Below, one piece after another: positions 1 to 5,911 of a stretch of DNA of 6,866 nucleotides. Every line of letters begins with the position of its first letter. Positions within the stretch are counted from its first letter, which is position 1. The notes under the pieces are model-generated. The model made no database searches. It was given only the letters and a program-made list of their open reading frames with translations, and was not told where the DNA came from. The position numbers were made by a program, and so were the translations under genes. Source of the stretch: an uncultured SAR324 cluster bacterium. Its GTDB lineage: Bacteria > SAR324 > NAC60-12. Location of the stretch: contig CACGSI010000045.1 in the NCBI GenBank assembly GCA_902575715.1, positions 1-6,866 of the forward strand, given 5' to 3'.

Positions 1-434
1 TCTTTGTTCATACCTGCACCAAACTCTTCTTCTTTAAAACATTGATGAATCAAATAAGTCGAGGCCCAAACTAATGTTTTTCCTAGTCCAACATTTCGAA
101 AATTTTCTAAAAAGATAAATATTCCAAAAGTTGTAATTTTTTCTGAAAGTGTAGTAACATCTCTAGTGAAAATAATATTAAACTGTATACCTGCAGTCCC
201 GACAAGATTATCATCTACAAATAGACCACATAAACTTTTATCTTTACTTTCCAAAATATTATTTATGTATAAAGACTGAGATTTTTTAGTAATATTTTTT
301 GGTAATAGTTGGATATTTCCTTTGTCTTTTTTTAAACCACTAATGTAAGCTATGGTTATATCATCTTCTTTTATATTTCTAAGTTCGCAATTAAAATTTT
401 TAAACTTAAAAAATAGTGATTTTTTTAACTCCAT
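1..434 (-). CDS. GNAT-family N-acetyltransferase, PseH-like position (partial, C-terminus off the left edge)
   Basis: The reading frame opens at an ATG at 434 and runs without a stop through the left edge, giving 144 codons. Near the N-terminus is an 'ELRNIKEDD' segment typical of RimJ/RimL-like GNAT proteins. A central strand 'LCGLFVDDNLVGTAGIQ' (about 68-84) follows, then 'FRNVGLGKTLVW' (112-123), which fits the acetyl-CoA pyrophosphate-binding motif R/Q-x-x-G-x-G/A (R113, G116, G118). Family knowledge: GNAT enzymes move acetyl from acetyl-CoA to an amine. Directly after pseB-pseC-like genes the likely substrate is the 4-amino group of the UDP-sugar made by PseC, the role of PseH; this is inference from context. 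The start ATG overlaps the end of the aldo/keto reductase by 10 bases, which suggests translational coupling. There is no clear Shine-Dalgarno site, only AAGAGA directly abutting the ATG. The GNAT assignment is firm; the PseH role is not proven. Confidence 0.82.
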   Translation of the reverse strand, partial: MELKKSLFFKFKNFNCELRNIKEDDITIAYISGLKKDKGNIQLLPKNITKKSQSLYINNILESKDKSLCGLFVDDNLVGTAGIQFNIIFTRDVTTLSEKITTFGIFIFLENFRNVGLGKTLVWASTYLIHQCFKEEEFGAGMNK

Positions 435-1282
435 TCTCTTGGATCATTGCATATTTTTTTAAAATCCATATTAAATCCTTCTAAATCAAATAAATTTGAT
501 TGATTATCTAAATCCAGAGACAAAATATCATTAAGTTGTTGTTTTGTATCTACGCCAATCAAAAAATAATCGATAAATTGTTTTTTTACTACAAATAAAA
601 AAGCTGCTCCTAAAGGGTTTATATTTAATTTTATCAAATTTTCGTGAAATTTTTTATGAAAATTAGAAAGTTCTTTAGGCGGATTGCCTCTTAAATCTCC
701 AGAGGAAGCAAGGATTCCTTGTAGAAAAATAGAACGAGCATATCTATTCCCATTTACCATTTTAACTTTTTCAAACCTTCGGTCAAATAAATTAAACGGA
801 AACTGGAATGCGAGTTCAATTGTACAATCTCTTAACAATTCTACTTCTTCAGGTTCATATACAGATACTCCTATTTTTGTAATAGGATAATCATTTAGAA
901 TATTCTTAAAGAAATTAGGATTTTTTTTTAGCAAAATTGAGTCTAATGGATCATGGAAAAAGAGTACATCAATTGGACAACCTAAATTATTTAAAGATTT
1001 TTCAATATTTACTCTTATATAATTTTTAAAATTTGAAATTTCTTTCAGAGATGGGATTTTGGTGGAAACTAAAGCTATTTTTTGAAGACCATTAGTAGTT
1101 ATAAACTCTCCCAAAAGATTTTCAGATCCATACCCTGGGGCCGTGTCAAAGCGCTTAATACCATTTTGCCATGCAAAATCAAGGATATCAAAAATTTTAT
1201 TTTTTGTGGGAACCCCATCAAGATTTGTAATCCCATAGTCAGTCCCGAATTGTACAGTTCCAAGAACAATTTTTTCGGACAT
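425..1282 (-). CDS. Aldo/keto reductase, sugar-cluster type
   Basis: This is an aldo/keto reductase of 285 residues from the ATG at 1282; such enzymes are NAD(P)H-dependent TIM barrels reducing carbonyls. The opening 'KIVLGTVQFG' followed by 'DYGITN' is typical of AKRs in surface-sugar loci. All four catalytic residues of the family are visible, numbered from this ATG: D46 and Y51 in 'FDTAPGYGSE', K75 in 'STKIP', and H110 in 'FFHDP'. 'GVSVYEPEEV' and a late 'FLIGVDTKQQL' also fit the fold. A TTG at 1303 overlaps the pseC stop as TTGA and would add seven residues. I prefer the ATG because homologues of this type usually begin just before the 'LGTVQFG' segment, but neither start has a convincing ribosome-binding site. 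Its substrate is unknown. As I recall, AKRs of this kind occur in pseudaminic and related nonulosonic acid clusters without an assigned step. A run of nine A's (921-929) lies in the middle of the gene. Confidence 0.93.
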   Translation of the reverse strand: MSEKIVLGTVQFGTDYGITNLDGVPTKNKIFDILDFAWQNGIKRFDTAPGYGSENLLGEFITTNGLQKIALVSTKIPSLKEISNFKNYIRVNIEKSLNNLGCPIDVLFFHDPLDSILLKKNPNFFKNILNDYPITKIGVSVYEPEEVELLRDCTIELAFQFPFNLFDRRFEKVKMVNGNRYARSIFLQGILASSGDLRGNPPKELSNFHKKFHENLIKLNINPLGAAFLFVVKKQFIDYFLIGVDTKQQLNDILSLDLDNQSNLFDLEGFNMDFKKICNDPREWS

Positions 1283-1299
1283 TATTGAATGAACTTTAA

Positions 1300-2481
1300 T
1301 CAATTTACTTTAATGAATTTAATAATATCTTTTGTAACTTTTTCTACTTCTAAGTCGGATAATGAAGGGTATAGAGGTATTGAGATTGCACGATCATAAA
1401 ATCTCTCTGCGACGGGGAAATCGCCTCTTTTGTGACGAAGTCTTTTTTTATAGTAACTTAGAAAGTGAATAGGTATGTAGTGTACCATTGGTGAGTAGTT
1501 AAGTTTTTTCAAGTGAGTAAAAAGGTCGTATCTATCAAATCTTGGATTCTCTTTAATCTGAAGTACATAGATATGAAAATTACTTTCTACTGATTTATTT
1601 TCATAAGGTAAAATAAGTTCATCATAATCAGAAAATTGTTTGTTATAGTAATCTACAATTTCACGGCGACGAGCTTTAAACTTTTCAATTTTCTTAAGCT
1701 GGCTTAACCCAAGAGCTGCTTGGAAGTCTGTAATGCGATAGTTGAATCCCAATGTTTCCATATCATACACCCAAGAGCCAATTCTACTTTTTTTACTAAA
1801 CATATTTTCTTTACGGTCTATTCCATGTTTGCGAAGGAGAAACGAATGGTGAAATAATTTTTCATCGTTAGTCAGAATAGCGCCTCCCTCTCCTGTAGTA
1901 ATATGTTTCACCGGATGGAAACTAAATGTGCAAATATCAGCATGTTGCCCATCTCCGCACATAAATTTTTTCCCCTCATCTTTGTATATTGAACCTATTG
2001 AATGTGATCCATCCTCTATAACGTAAATATTATACCTTTCAGCAATTTTTTTAATTTTATAAAGAGCTGCAGGATGTCCGCGAAAATCAACTGCAATGAT
2101 TGCTTTTGTTCGATCATTAATCTTTTCTTCAATTAAATTTGGATCTATGTTTAAGCTATCTGCATCGATGTCAACAAACTTTACTTCTGCACCTTGATAT
2201 AATACTGCGTTTGCGGTAGCACAGAATGTCATCGGAGTTGTAATAACTTCATCACCTGGACCTATTCCAAGAGAAGATACTGAAATATGAAGTGCAGCTG
2301 TACCTGAAGATACGGCTACTCCATATTTTGCCCCGGTATAATTTGCTAATTCTTTACCAAAACTTTCTACAGTTTTGCCTTGGGTGATTTGATCACTTTT
2401 CAGTATATTGATAACTGCCTGAATATCATCATCATCCAGTTCGTGCAGCCCATATGGAATATGTTTCTTTTTTAAACTCAA
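1300..2481 (-). CDS. pseC: PseC-type UDP-4-amino-4,6-dideoxy-N-acetyl-beta-L-altrosamine transaminase
   Basis: This is a PLP-dependent DegT/DnrJ/EryC1/StrS aminotransferase of 393 residues, a full family length. It should aminate C4 of the 4-keto sugar made by the neighbouring PseB, with glutamate as the usual donor. PseC hallmarks are 'IPYG' at 8-11, 'SSGTAALH' at 58-65 (phosphate binding), 'TTPMTFCATANAV' from 81, 'IEDGSHSIG' with D157 for the PLP pyridine nitrogen, and 'FSFHPVKHITTGEGG' with the Schiff-base lysine K192. The C-terminal part has 'HYIPIHFLSYY' and 'GDFPVAERFYDRAISIPLYPS', also characteristic. The start is a TTG at 2481 overlapping the pseB stop as TTGA. No ATG or GTG lies between it and 'IPYG', so the unusual start is probably real and depends on coupling to pseB. 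No Shine-Dalgarno site is visible. PseC is favoured over the related perosamine- or LegC-type enzymes by these motifs and by the pseB neighbour. Confidence 0.93.
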   Translation of the reverse strand: MSLKKKHIPYGLHELDDDDIQAVINILKSDQITQGKTVESFGKELANYTGAKYGVAVSSGTAALHISVSSLGIGPGDEVITTPMTFCATANAVLYQGAEVKFVDIDADSLNIDPNLIEEKINDRTKAIIAVDFRGHPAALYKIKKIAERYNIYVIEDGSHSIGSIYKDEGKKFMCGDGQHADICTFSFHPVKHITTGEGGAILTNDEKLFHHSFLLRKHGIDRKENMFSKKSRIGSWVYDMETLGFNYRITDFQAALGLSQLKKIEKFKARRREIVDYYNKQFSDYDELILPYENKSVESNFHIYVLQIKENPRFDRYDLFTHLKKLNYSPMVHYIPIHFLSYYKKRLRHKRGDFPVAERFYDRAISIPLYPSLSDLEVEKVTKDIIKFIKVN

Positions 2482-3494
2482 GTGTTTTGTTTCTGCAATT
2501 CTATATATTGGTTAGATTCAAGGTATTTTTGAAGTGTTTCTATTTTCATCCATTCTTCATTAGTATCACTGGAATAAAAAAAATCTTGCTTCACCTTTTT
2601 ACCATTTTTGATTCTTTTTGGATCTAAATGCCATTGGTTTAGAGTTGGAAGGATTTTATAATACCAGTCGTACTCGAGTGAACTCATTGCATCTTCCTGG
2701 CTGATCATTACTTCATGAATTTTTTCGCCAGGACGGATACCAATGATTTCATGGTTGGCTTCCGGATTAATTGCTTTAGCAATATCTGTAATTTTCATCG
2801 AAGGAATTTTGTGTACATATATTTCTCCGCCTAAAGAATCCTCAAAGGCATGCCAAACTAAACTCACTCCTTGCTCAATCGTAATCATGAAACGAGTCAT
2901 ACGAATATCAGTAATGGGCATTACACTTAATTTAGATTTGGCTTGGAAGAATGGAATCACGGAACCACGGCTACCCATTACGTTTCCGTAACGCACCACA
3001 GAAAAACATGTTTGAGAGTTAAGAATATGGAGATTAGCTGCTACAAATAATTTGTCTGAGGCTAGCTTTGTTGCACCATAAAGGTTAATTGGGTTACATG
3101 CCTTATCTGTACTTAATGCAACAATCTTTTCAACTTTTTGTTCAATTGCAACATCAATGACGTTAATGGCTCCGTTTATGTTTGTTTTTATACACTCAAA
3201 TGGATTGTATTCTGCAGTTGGAACTATTTTTGTCGCTGCAGCATGAACAATGAAGTCAACACCCTCAGAGACTCGGTATAAACGATCTTTATCTCTAACA
3301 TCACCAATTACATATTCAATTTTTCCATCTGGATCAAATTTTTGAAAATCTTCAGACATTTTCCATTGTTTCATTTCATCTCTAGAAAAAATTATGATTT
3401 TTTTTGGATTATATTTTTCAATTGTTAGCTTTGAAAATGTTTTTCCAAAGGAGCCTGTACCTCCTGTTATAAGAATTGTTTTTTTATCAAACAT
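2478..3494 (-). CDS. pseB: PseB-type UDP-N-acetylglucosamine 4,6-dehydratase (5-inverting)
   Basis: This is a 338-residue extended short-chain dehydrogenase, matching the usual length of PseB/FlaA1. The enzyme removes water from UDP-GlcNAc and inverts C5, giving UDP-2-acetamido-2,6-dideoxy-beta-L-arabino-hexos-4-ulose. Visible motifs are the Rossmann 'ITGGTGSFG' (9-17), 'FSRDEMKQWKM' (36-46), 'GDVRD' (64-68), 'HAAATKIVPTAEYNP' (84-98), the catalytic 'STDK' (128-131) and 'YGATK' (Y139, K143), 'VRYGNVMGSRGSVIPFF', 'PITDIRMTRFMIT' and 'GIRPGEKIHEVMI'. The protein lines up from end to end with Helicobacter pylori PseB as I remember it. One small departure is 'TKIVP' where most family members have 'LKHVP'; the lysine is kept. 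The start is an ATG at 3494 without a Shine-Dalgarno site. Its stop overlaps the pseC start. It opens the tight pseB-pseC-reductase-acetyltransferase block and looks richer in GC than the genes upstream. Confidence 0.95.
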   Translation of the reverse strand: MFDKKTILITGGTGSFGKTFSKLTIEKYNPKKIIIFSRDEMKQWKMSEDFQKFDPDGKIEYVIGDVRDKDRLYRVSEGVDFIVHAAATKIVPTAEYNPFECIKTNINGAINVIDVAIEQKVEKIVALSTDKACNPINLYGATKLASDKLFVAANLHILNSQTCFSVVRYGNVMGSRGSVIPFFQAKSKLSVMPITDIRMTRFMITIEQGVSLVWHAFEDSLGGEIYVHKIPSMKITDIAKAINPEANHEIIGIRPGEKIHEVMISQEDAMSSLEYDWYYKILPTLNQWHLDPKRIKNGKKVKQDFFYSSDTNEEWMKIETLQKYLESNQYIELQKQNT

Positions 3495-3526
3495 ATTATA
3501 TTAATTTTTAGTAATGAATTAATTTA

Positions 3527-3532
3527 ATTATA
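3527..3532 (-). promoter_or_regulatory. Possible -10 element upstream of pseB
   Basis: TATAAT is read on the minus strand 32 bases before the pseB ATG, in the 76-base gap after the glycosyltransferase gene. I see no good -35 hexamer at 16 to 18 bases further upstream. In such AT-rich sequence a perfect TATAAT is expected by chance fairly often, so this is only a candidate for a separate promoter of the pseB block. Confidence 0.2.
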
Positions 3533-3542
3533 AACTTTGAAA

Positions 3543-3572
3543 GATTGCTTTGAGTGAAATTCTTAAGCAATC
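3543..3572 (-). terminator. Hairpin at the 3' end of the TIGR04372 gene, possible weak terminator
   Basis: A perfect 8-bp inverted repeat, GATTGCTT (3543-3550) and AAGCAATC (3565-3572), encloses a 14-base loop. On the minus strand it begins within the TGA stop codon of the TIGR04372 gene and is followed by TTTCAAAGTTTATAATT, which has only a short U run. It could be a weak intrinsic terminator, an mRNA 3'-end stabiliser or a partial attenuator between the glycosyltransferase and pseB. The stem has only three G-C pairs and the U tract is poor, so confidence is low. Confidence 0.35.
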
Positions 3573-4884
3573 AGCTTGTATTTTTTTTTTCAAGGAACTC
3601 AGGATATCTTCTCAAAAAGGAATAACCTAAACGTGCTTTAGGGTGAATGTATCCAAATTGTTTTGAAAATGCTGGGCTATAATAAACTCCGCTTTTAAAT
3701 TCTTTACAGTTTTTTATTTGGCGCCAAAATTCTGACTGTAGTTCGTGATCTCCTGCCTGAGGTATCCAAGTTCCTTCTAGCATAGACCATTTTTCAACTA
3801 CAGCCTCCAAAATTTCTTCTTCGGTTAGATCAACAATTCTAATTTTTGCTTTTTGATAATCTTGACTAAATGAAAACGGATATCTATTTAATTGTTCTTC
3901 TAGGCTTATTTCTTTATTTGAATTTATATTGAATAAATGTTTTGGGTAGGTTGTTGTATCACACCAAGTCCACATACCTCTTATGGGAATATAATTCAAC
4001 ATAAGAATAGGTCTTTGAAAAATTTGACTTATAGTATCAGGACCGGTTCCAGTTGAAATACATAGTGTGCATTTTGCAAAAAGCCAAACATCGAGAAAAT
4101 CATTTTTTTCATTATGAAATGCATAATCAATAATATGAGAGTGATTTGTAGTTAAAGGGGCACCCATAATTTTACCCATTCGAAATACCCAAATCCCTTG
4201 GTCAGCAAGCCATTTTATTGCAGGCATATAAGTTTCAATATAAGAGTCTCGATAGTTGTGATGATTCCAGTTCCCTGGTTTTTTTTCGGAATTAAGGAAA
4301 GAAGAATCTCTCACTAAAAGGCAAACAAAAGGATCCCCTTCTTTCCATCCTATCTTCTTCATCCAATTCTTAGCTTTGTTTTCTTCATCCGAAAGAAATT
4401 CTAACTTTGCTCCTGTTTTTGATATTAAACCAGAGGTGTCTCTGAATCTAGTTTTGTTGTGAGGGATATTATTTTTTTCTCCACCCGGTAATAATCTATT
4501 CCATTTGTATAGATAATAAAAGAGCCAGGAGACATTAAAGTTTCTGCGCACCATAGTTTCCCATTGGCTATTGCAAGTATTTTTAGGCAACCAAAAAATA
4601 TCAATATGATTTTTCATATTTTCTTGAATCTCAGCCCATCGTAAAGATGCATCTGGTACGAAATGACCAATTCTATCAGAAGATATTGTTCCTATCCGAA
4701 TCAAAACTAAATTTTTTAAACAACGTAAAATTATAATAGTTGGTATAGCCCAAATACTATTAATTATTAATTTTGAAAAATTTAATTGATAATAGAAAAA
4801 AATTTTCATTTTTCTAATCAGGACCATCGAACCACCGTGACGAATATCTAAAAAATTTTTTTTAATGATTTTTAGTAGTGACAA
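3571..4884 (-). CDS. TIGR04372-family putative glycosyltransferase
   Basis: This 437-residue protein belongs to the uncharacterised TIGR04372 group of putative glycosyltransferases found in polysaccharide loci. Visible traits are an N-terminal 'IRHGGSMVLIRKMK' segment (14-27), a hydrophobic stretch at about 39-53 that may associate with the membrane, 'IGTISSDRIGHF' (64-75), 'CLLVRDSSFLN' (188-198), 'NYRDS' (210-214), and 'CISTGTGPDTISQIF' (275-289), which resembles the donor-binding loop of GT-B enzymes. Donor and acceptor are unknown; context suggests transfer of one of the amino sugars made here. The longest frame starts with TTG at 4884. An ATG at 4827 (residue 20) has GGTGG a few bases upstream, but would drop the 'GG..VL.RK' segment that I recall as conserved, so I keep the TTG. 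A run of ten A's (3581-3590) lies four codons before the stop. Confidence is good for the family and low for any specific reaction. Confidence 0.85.
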   Translation of the reverse strand: MSLLKIIKKNFLDIRHGGSMVLIRKMKIFFYYQLNFSKLIINSIWAIPTIIILRCLKNLVLIRIGTISSDRIGHFVPDASLRWAEIQENMKNHIDIFWLPKNTCNSQWETMVRRNFNVSWLFYYLYKWNRLLPGGEKNNIPHNKTRFRDTSGLISKTGAKLEFLSDEENKAKNWMKKIGWKEGDPFVCLLVRDSSFLNSEKKPGNWNHHNYRDSYIETYMPAIKWLADQGIWVFRMGKIMGAPLTTNHSHIIDYAFHNEKNDFLDVWLFAKCTLCISTGTGPDTISQIFQRPILMLNYIPIRGMWTWCDTTTYPKHLFNINSNKEISLEEQLNRYPFSFSQDYQKAKIRIVDLTEEEILEAVVEKWSMLEGTWIPQAGDHELQSEFWRQIKNCKEFKSGVYYSPAFSKQFGYIHPKARLGYSFLRRYPEFLEKKNTS

Positions 4885-5071
4885 TTTTTTAATAGGGGGA
4901 TTTTTTTAGCTCAACCCCTTAAAAAGTATTATAAGAATTGATATACTAGATTGGAGGGGAGTGATATTTTTTTGATTTATAAAAAAATTTAGAATATACA
5001 TTAAAAAATTTTTTATAGTGTTTTGTTGTAATAACTTGAAAAATTTAATTAAACATAAAGATAGTAAATAA
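4885..5071. other. AT-rich 187-bp intergenic leader with no recognisable gene
   Basis: This gap lies between the formyltransferase and the TIGR04372 gene. It is very AT-rich apart from three short G/C runs (4894-4899, 4915-4918 and 4953-4961). It contains a 14-bp A6T6 palindrome (5002-5015) and a minus-strand ATG frame of 31 codons (5001 to 4906). That frame is in phase with the downstream glycosyltransferase but is ended by TAA at 4908-4906. I recognise no RNA family or known protein here. The region probably carries the leader of the glycosyltransferase mRNA. Confidence 0.5.
4928..4933 (-). promoter_or_regulatory. Possible -10 element upstream of the TIGR04372 gene
   Basis: TATAAT is read on the minus strand, 43 bases before the TTG start at 4884. 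The expected -35 position (CTCCAA at 17-base spacing) is a poor match to TTGACA. The candidate rests on the hexamer and its position in the longest gap of the window. Chance occurrence in AT-rich sequence is a real alternative. Confidence 0.22.
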
Positions 5072-5818
5072 CTAATTTATTTTTTCTATACTACTTATAA
5101 TAATTTTATATTTTTCTCCGTATTTATCTACGATAAAGCCGTTATTTTTGTTATTTGTGGCTCTGCAAATGTCAAATAATTTTGAAATATTAATTTTATC
5201 ACTATAGCTCAGCGTCGATTCAGTTATGATTTCTGATTTACTATGATAGGTCCCTTTTCCTTGCGGGGTCGTAGAAAAATCTCCTTTCATTATTTTAATT
5301 AAGTTTTCATTTAGTAGATCAACACAATATTGGTTAGATATGTTTTGTATTTCGTTTGCATTCATTTCACCATCATCTAAGAAAGTTTTTTTTTGAATTA
5401 TTGGTCCTGTATCTAATCCAGAATCCATGAAATGTAATGTGGCGCCCATAGGGGTTGATTCCATAATCCCCCAAAATGAATGATGACATCCTCTGTTGAA
5501 TGGCAATGCTGATGGGTGCATATTGATTATATCATGAAGATTTATTATTTTTTCAGGAATAATATACCCAAACCCACAATTTATTCCCAAAATATCTTTT
5601 TTTAAAATTTTTGAAAATTGATTATTTAACCATGGTTTTTTTTCTGAGAAAATCGATGGTTTATTTTTTATAAGCTTTTCAATTATAGTATAGATAAGAT
5701 TTGATTTTTCACCCGCAATAAATTCAATTTCTATATTTTTATCCAATATGACTTTTAAAAATCTCATGGAGTAACTTAGATTATGACCTACATAACATCC
5801 AATTTTTTTGTATCTCAT
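5072..5818 (-). CDS. Formyltransferase-like protein, probable sugar N-formyltransferase
   Basis: This 248-residue protein carries the formyl_transferase fold shared by methionyl-tRNA formyltransferase and sugar N-formyltransferases, which use N10-formyltetrahydrofolate. The core is clear: 'INMHPSALPFNRG' (98-110) with catalytic N99 and H101, and 'GATLHFMDSGLDTGPII' (125-141) with catalytic D136. The N-terminal 'IGCYVGHNLSYSMRFLKVIL' segment fits the first Rossmann strand. The C-terminal part, 'KGTYHSKSE' and then 'DICRATNNKNNGFIVDKYGEKYKIII', looks like a shortened version of the MTF/ArnA-type second domain. At 248 residues it is too short for a normal tRNA formyltransferase (about 310). With a DegT-type aminotransferase directly upstream, N-formylation of an amino sugar, as for VioF- or WbkC-type enzymes, is the best inference; the exact sugar cannot be read. 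The start is an ATG with no Shine-Dalgarno site. A run of nine A's (5386-5394) directly follows the catalytic region. Confidence 0.88.
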   Translation of the reverse strand: MRYKKIGCYVGHNLSYSMRFLKVILDKNIEIEFIAGEKSNLIYTIIEKLIKNKPSIFSEKKPWLNNQFSKILKKDILGINCGFGYIIPEKIINLHDIINMHPSALPFNRGCHHSFWGIMESTPMGATLHFMDSGLDTGPIIQKKTFLDDGEMNANEIQNISNQYCVDLLNENLIKIMKGDFSTTPQGKGTYHSKSEIITESTLSYSDKINISKLFDICRATNNKNNGFIVDKYGEKYKIIISSIEKIN

Positions 5819-5911
5819 TATTTTTTATTAAAAATAGATAATTAAGGAAATTTTTATTATAAAGAGAATTTTTTTTCTACAAAAAATATATTTATTTGTT
5901 GATCATTTGAA
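5819..5911. other. 93-bp AT-rich gap with possible -10 for the formyltransferase
   Basis: The gap holds no gene. On the minus strand a TATAAT (5856-5861) lies 37 bases before the formyltransferase ATG, with no good -35 partner: TTGTAG at 15-base spacing is the nearest. A run of eight A's on the coding strand precedes it. The formyltransferase may instead simply be read through from the aminotransferase gene, since I see no terminator hairpin here. Confidence 0.25.

Noticed and set aside
684..890. Plus-strand open frame of 68 codons
   Set aside because: It lies entirely within the aldo/keto reductase gene on the opposite strand, has no recognisable motif, and is best seen as a shadow frame.
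1082..1288. Plus-strand open frame of 68 codons
   Set aside because: It is antisense to the N-terminal half of the aldo/keto reductase, which has clear catalytic motifs; the plus-strand product resembles nothing known.
2743..2991. Plus-strand open frame of 82 codons
   Set aside because: It is antisense to the highly conserved part of pseB, and its hydrophobic composition follows from the opposite-strand codons.
3495..3542. TATAAT directly abutting the pseB ATG as a promoter
   Set aside because: It would place the transcript start inside the coding region. It is more likely plain AT-rich leader sequence; only the more distant TATAAT at 3527-3532 was kept as a weak candidate.
4951..4964. GGAGGGGAGTG on the plus strand as a ribosome-binding site and GTG start
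   Set aside because: The frame from this GTG ends after three further codons, and no plus-strand gene lies downstream.
4906..5001. The 31-codon frame as a real small protein gene
   Set aside because: It has no ribosome-binding site, no recognisable family and low-complexity AT-driven composition. It is recorded as an observation, not annotated as a gene.
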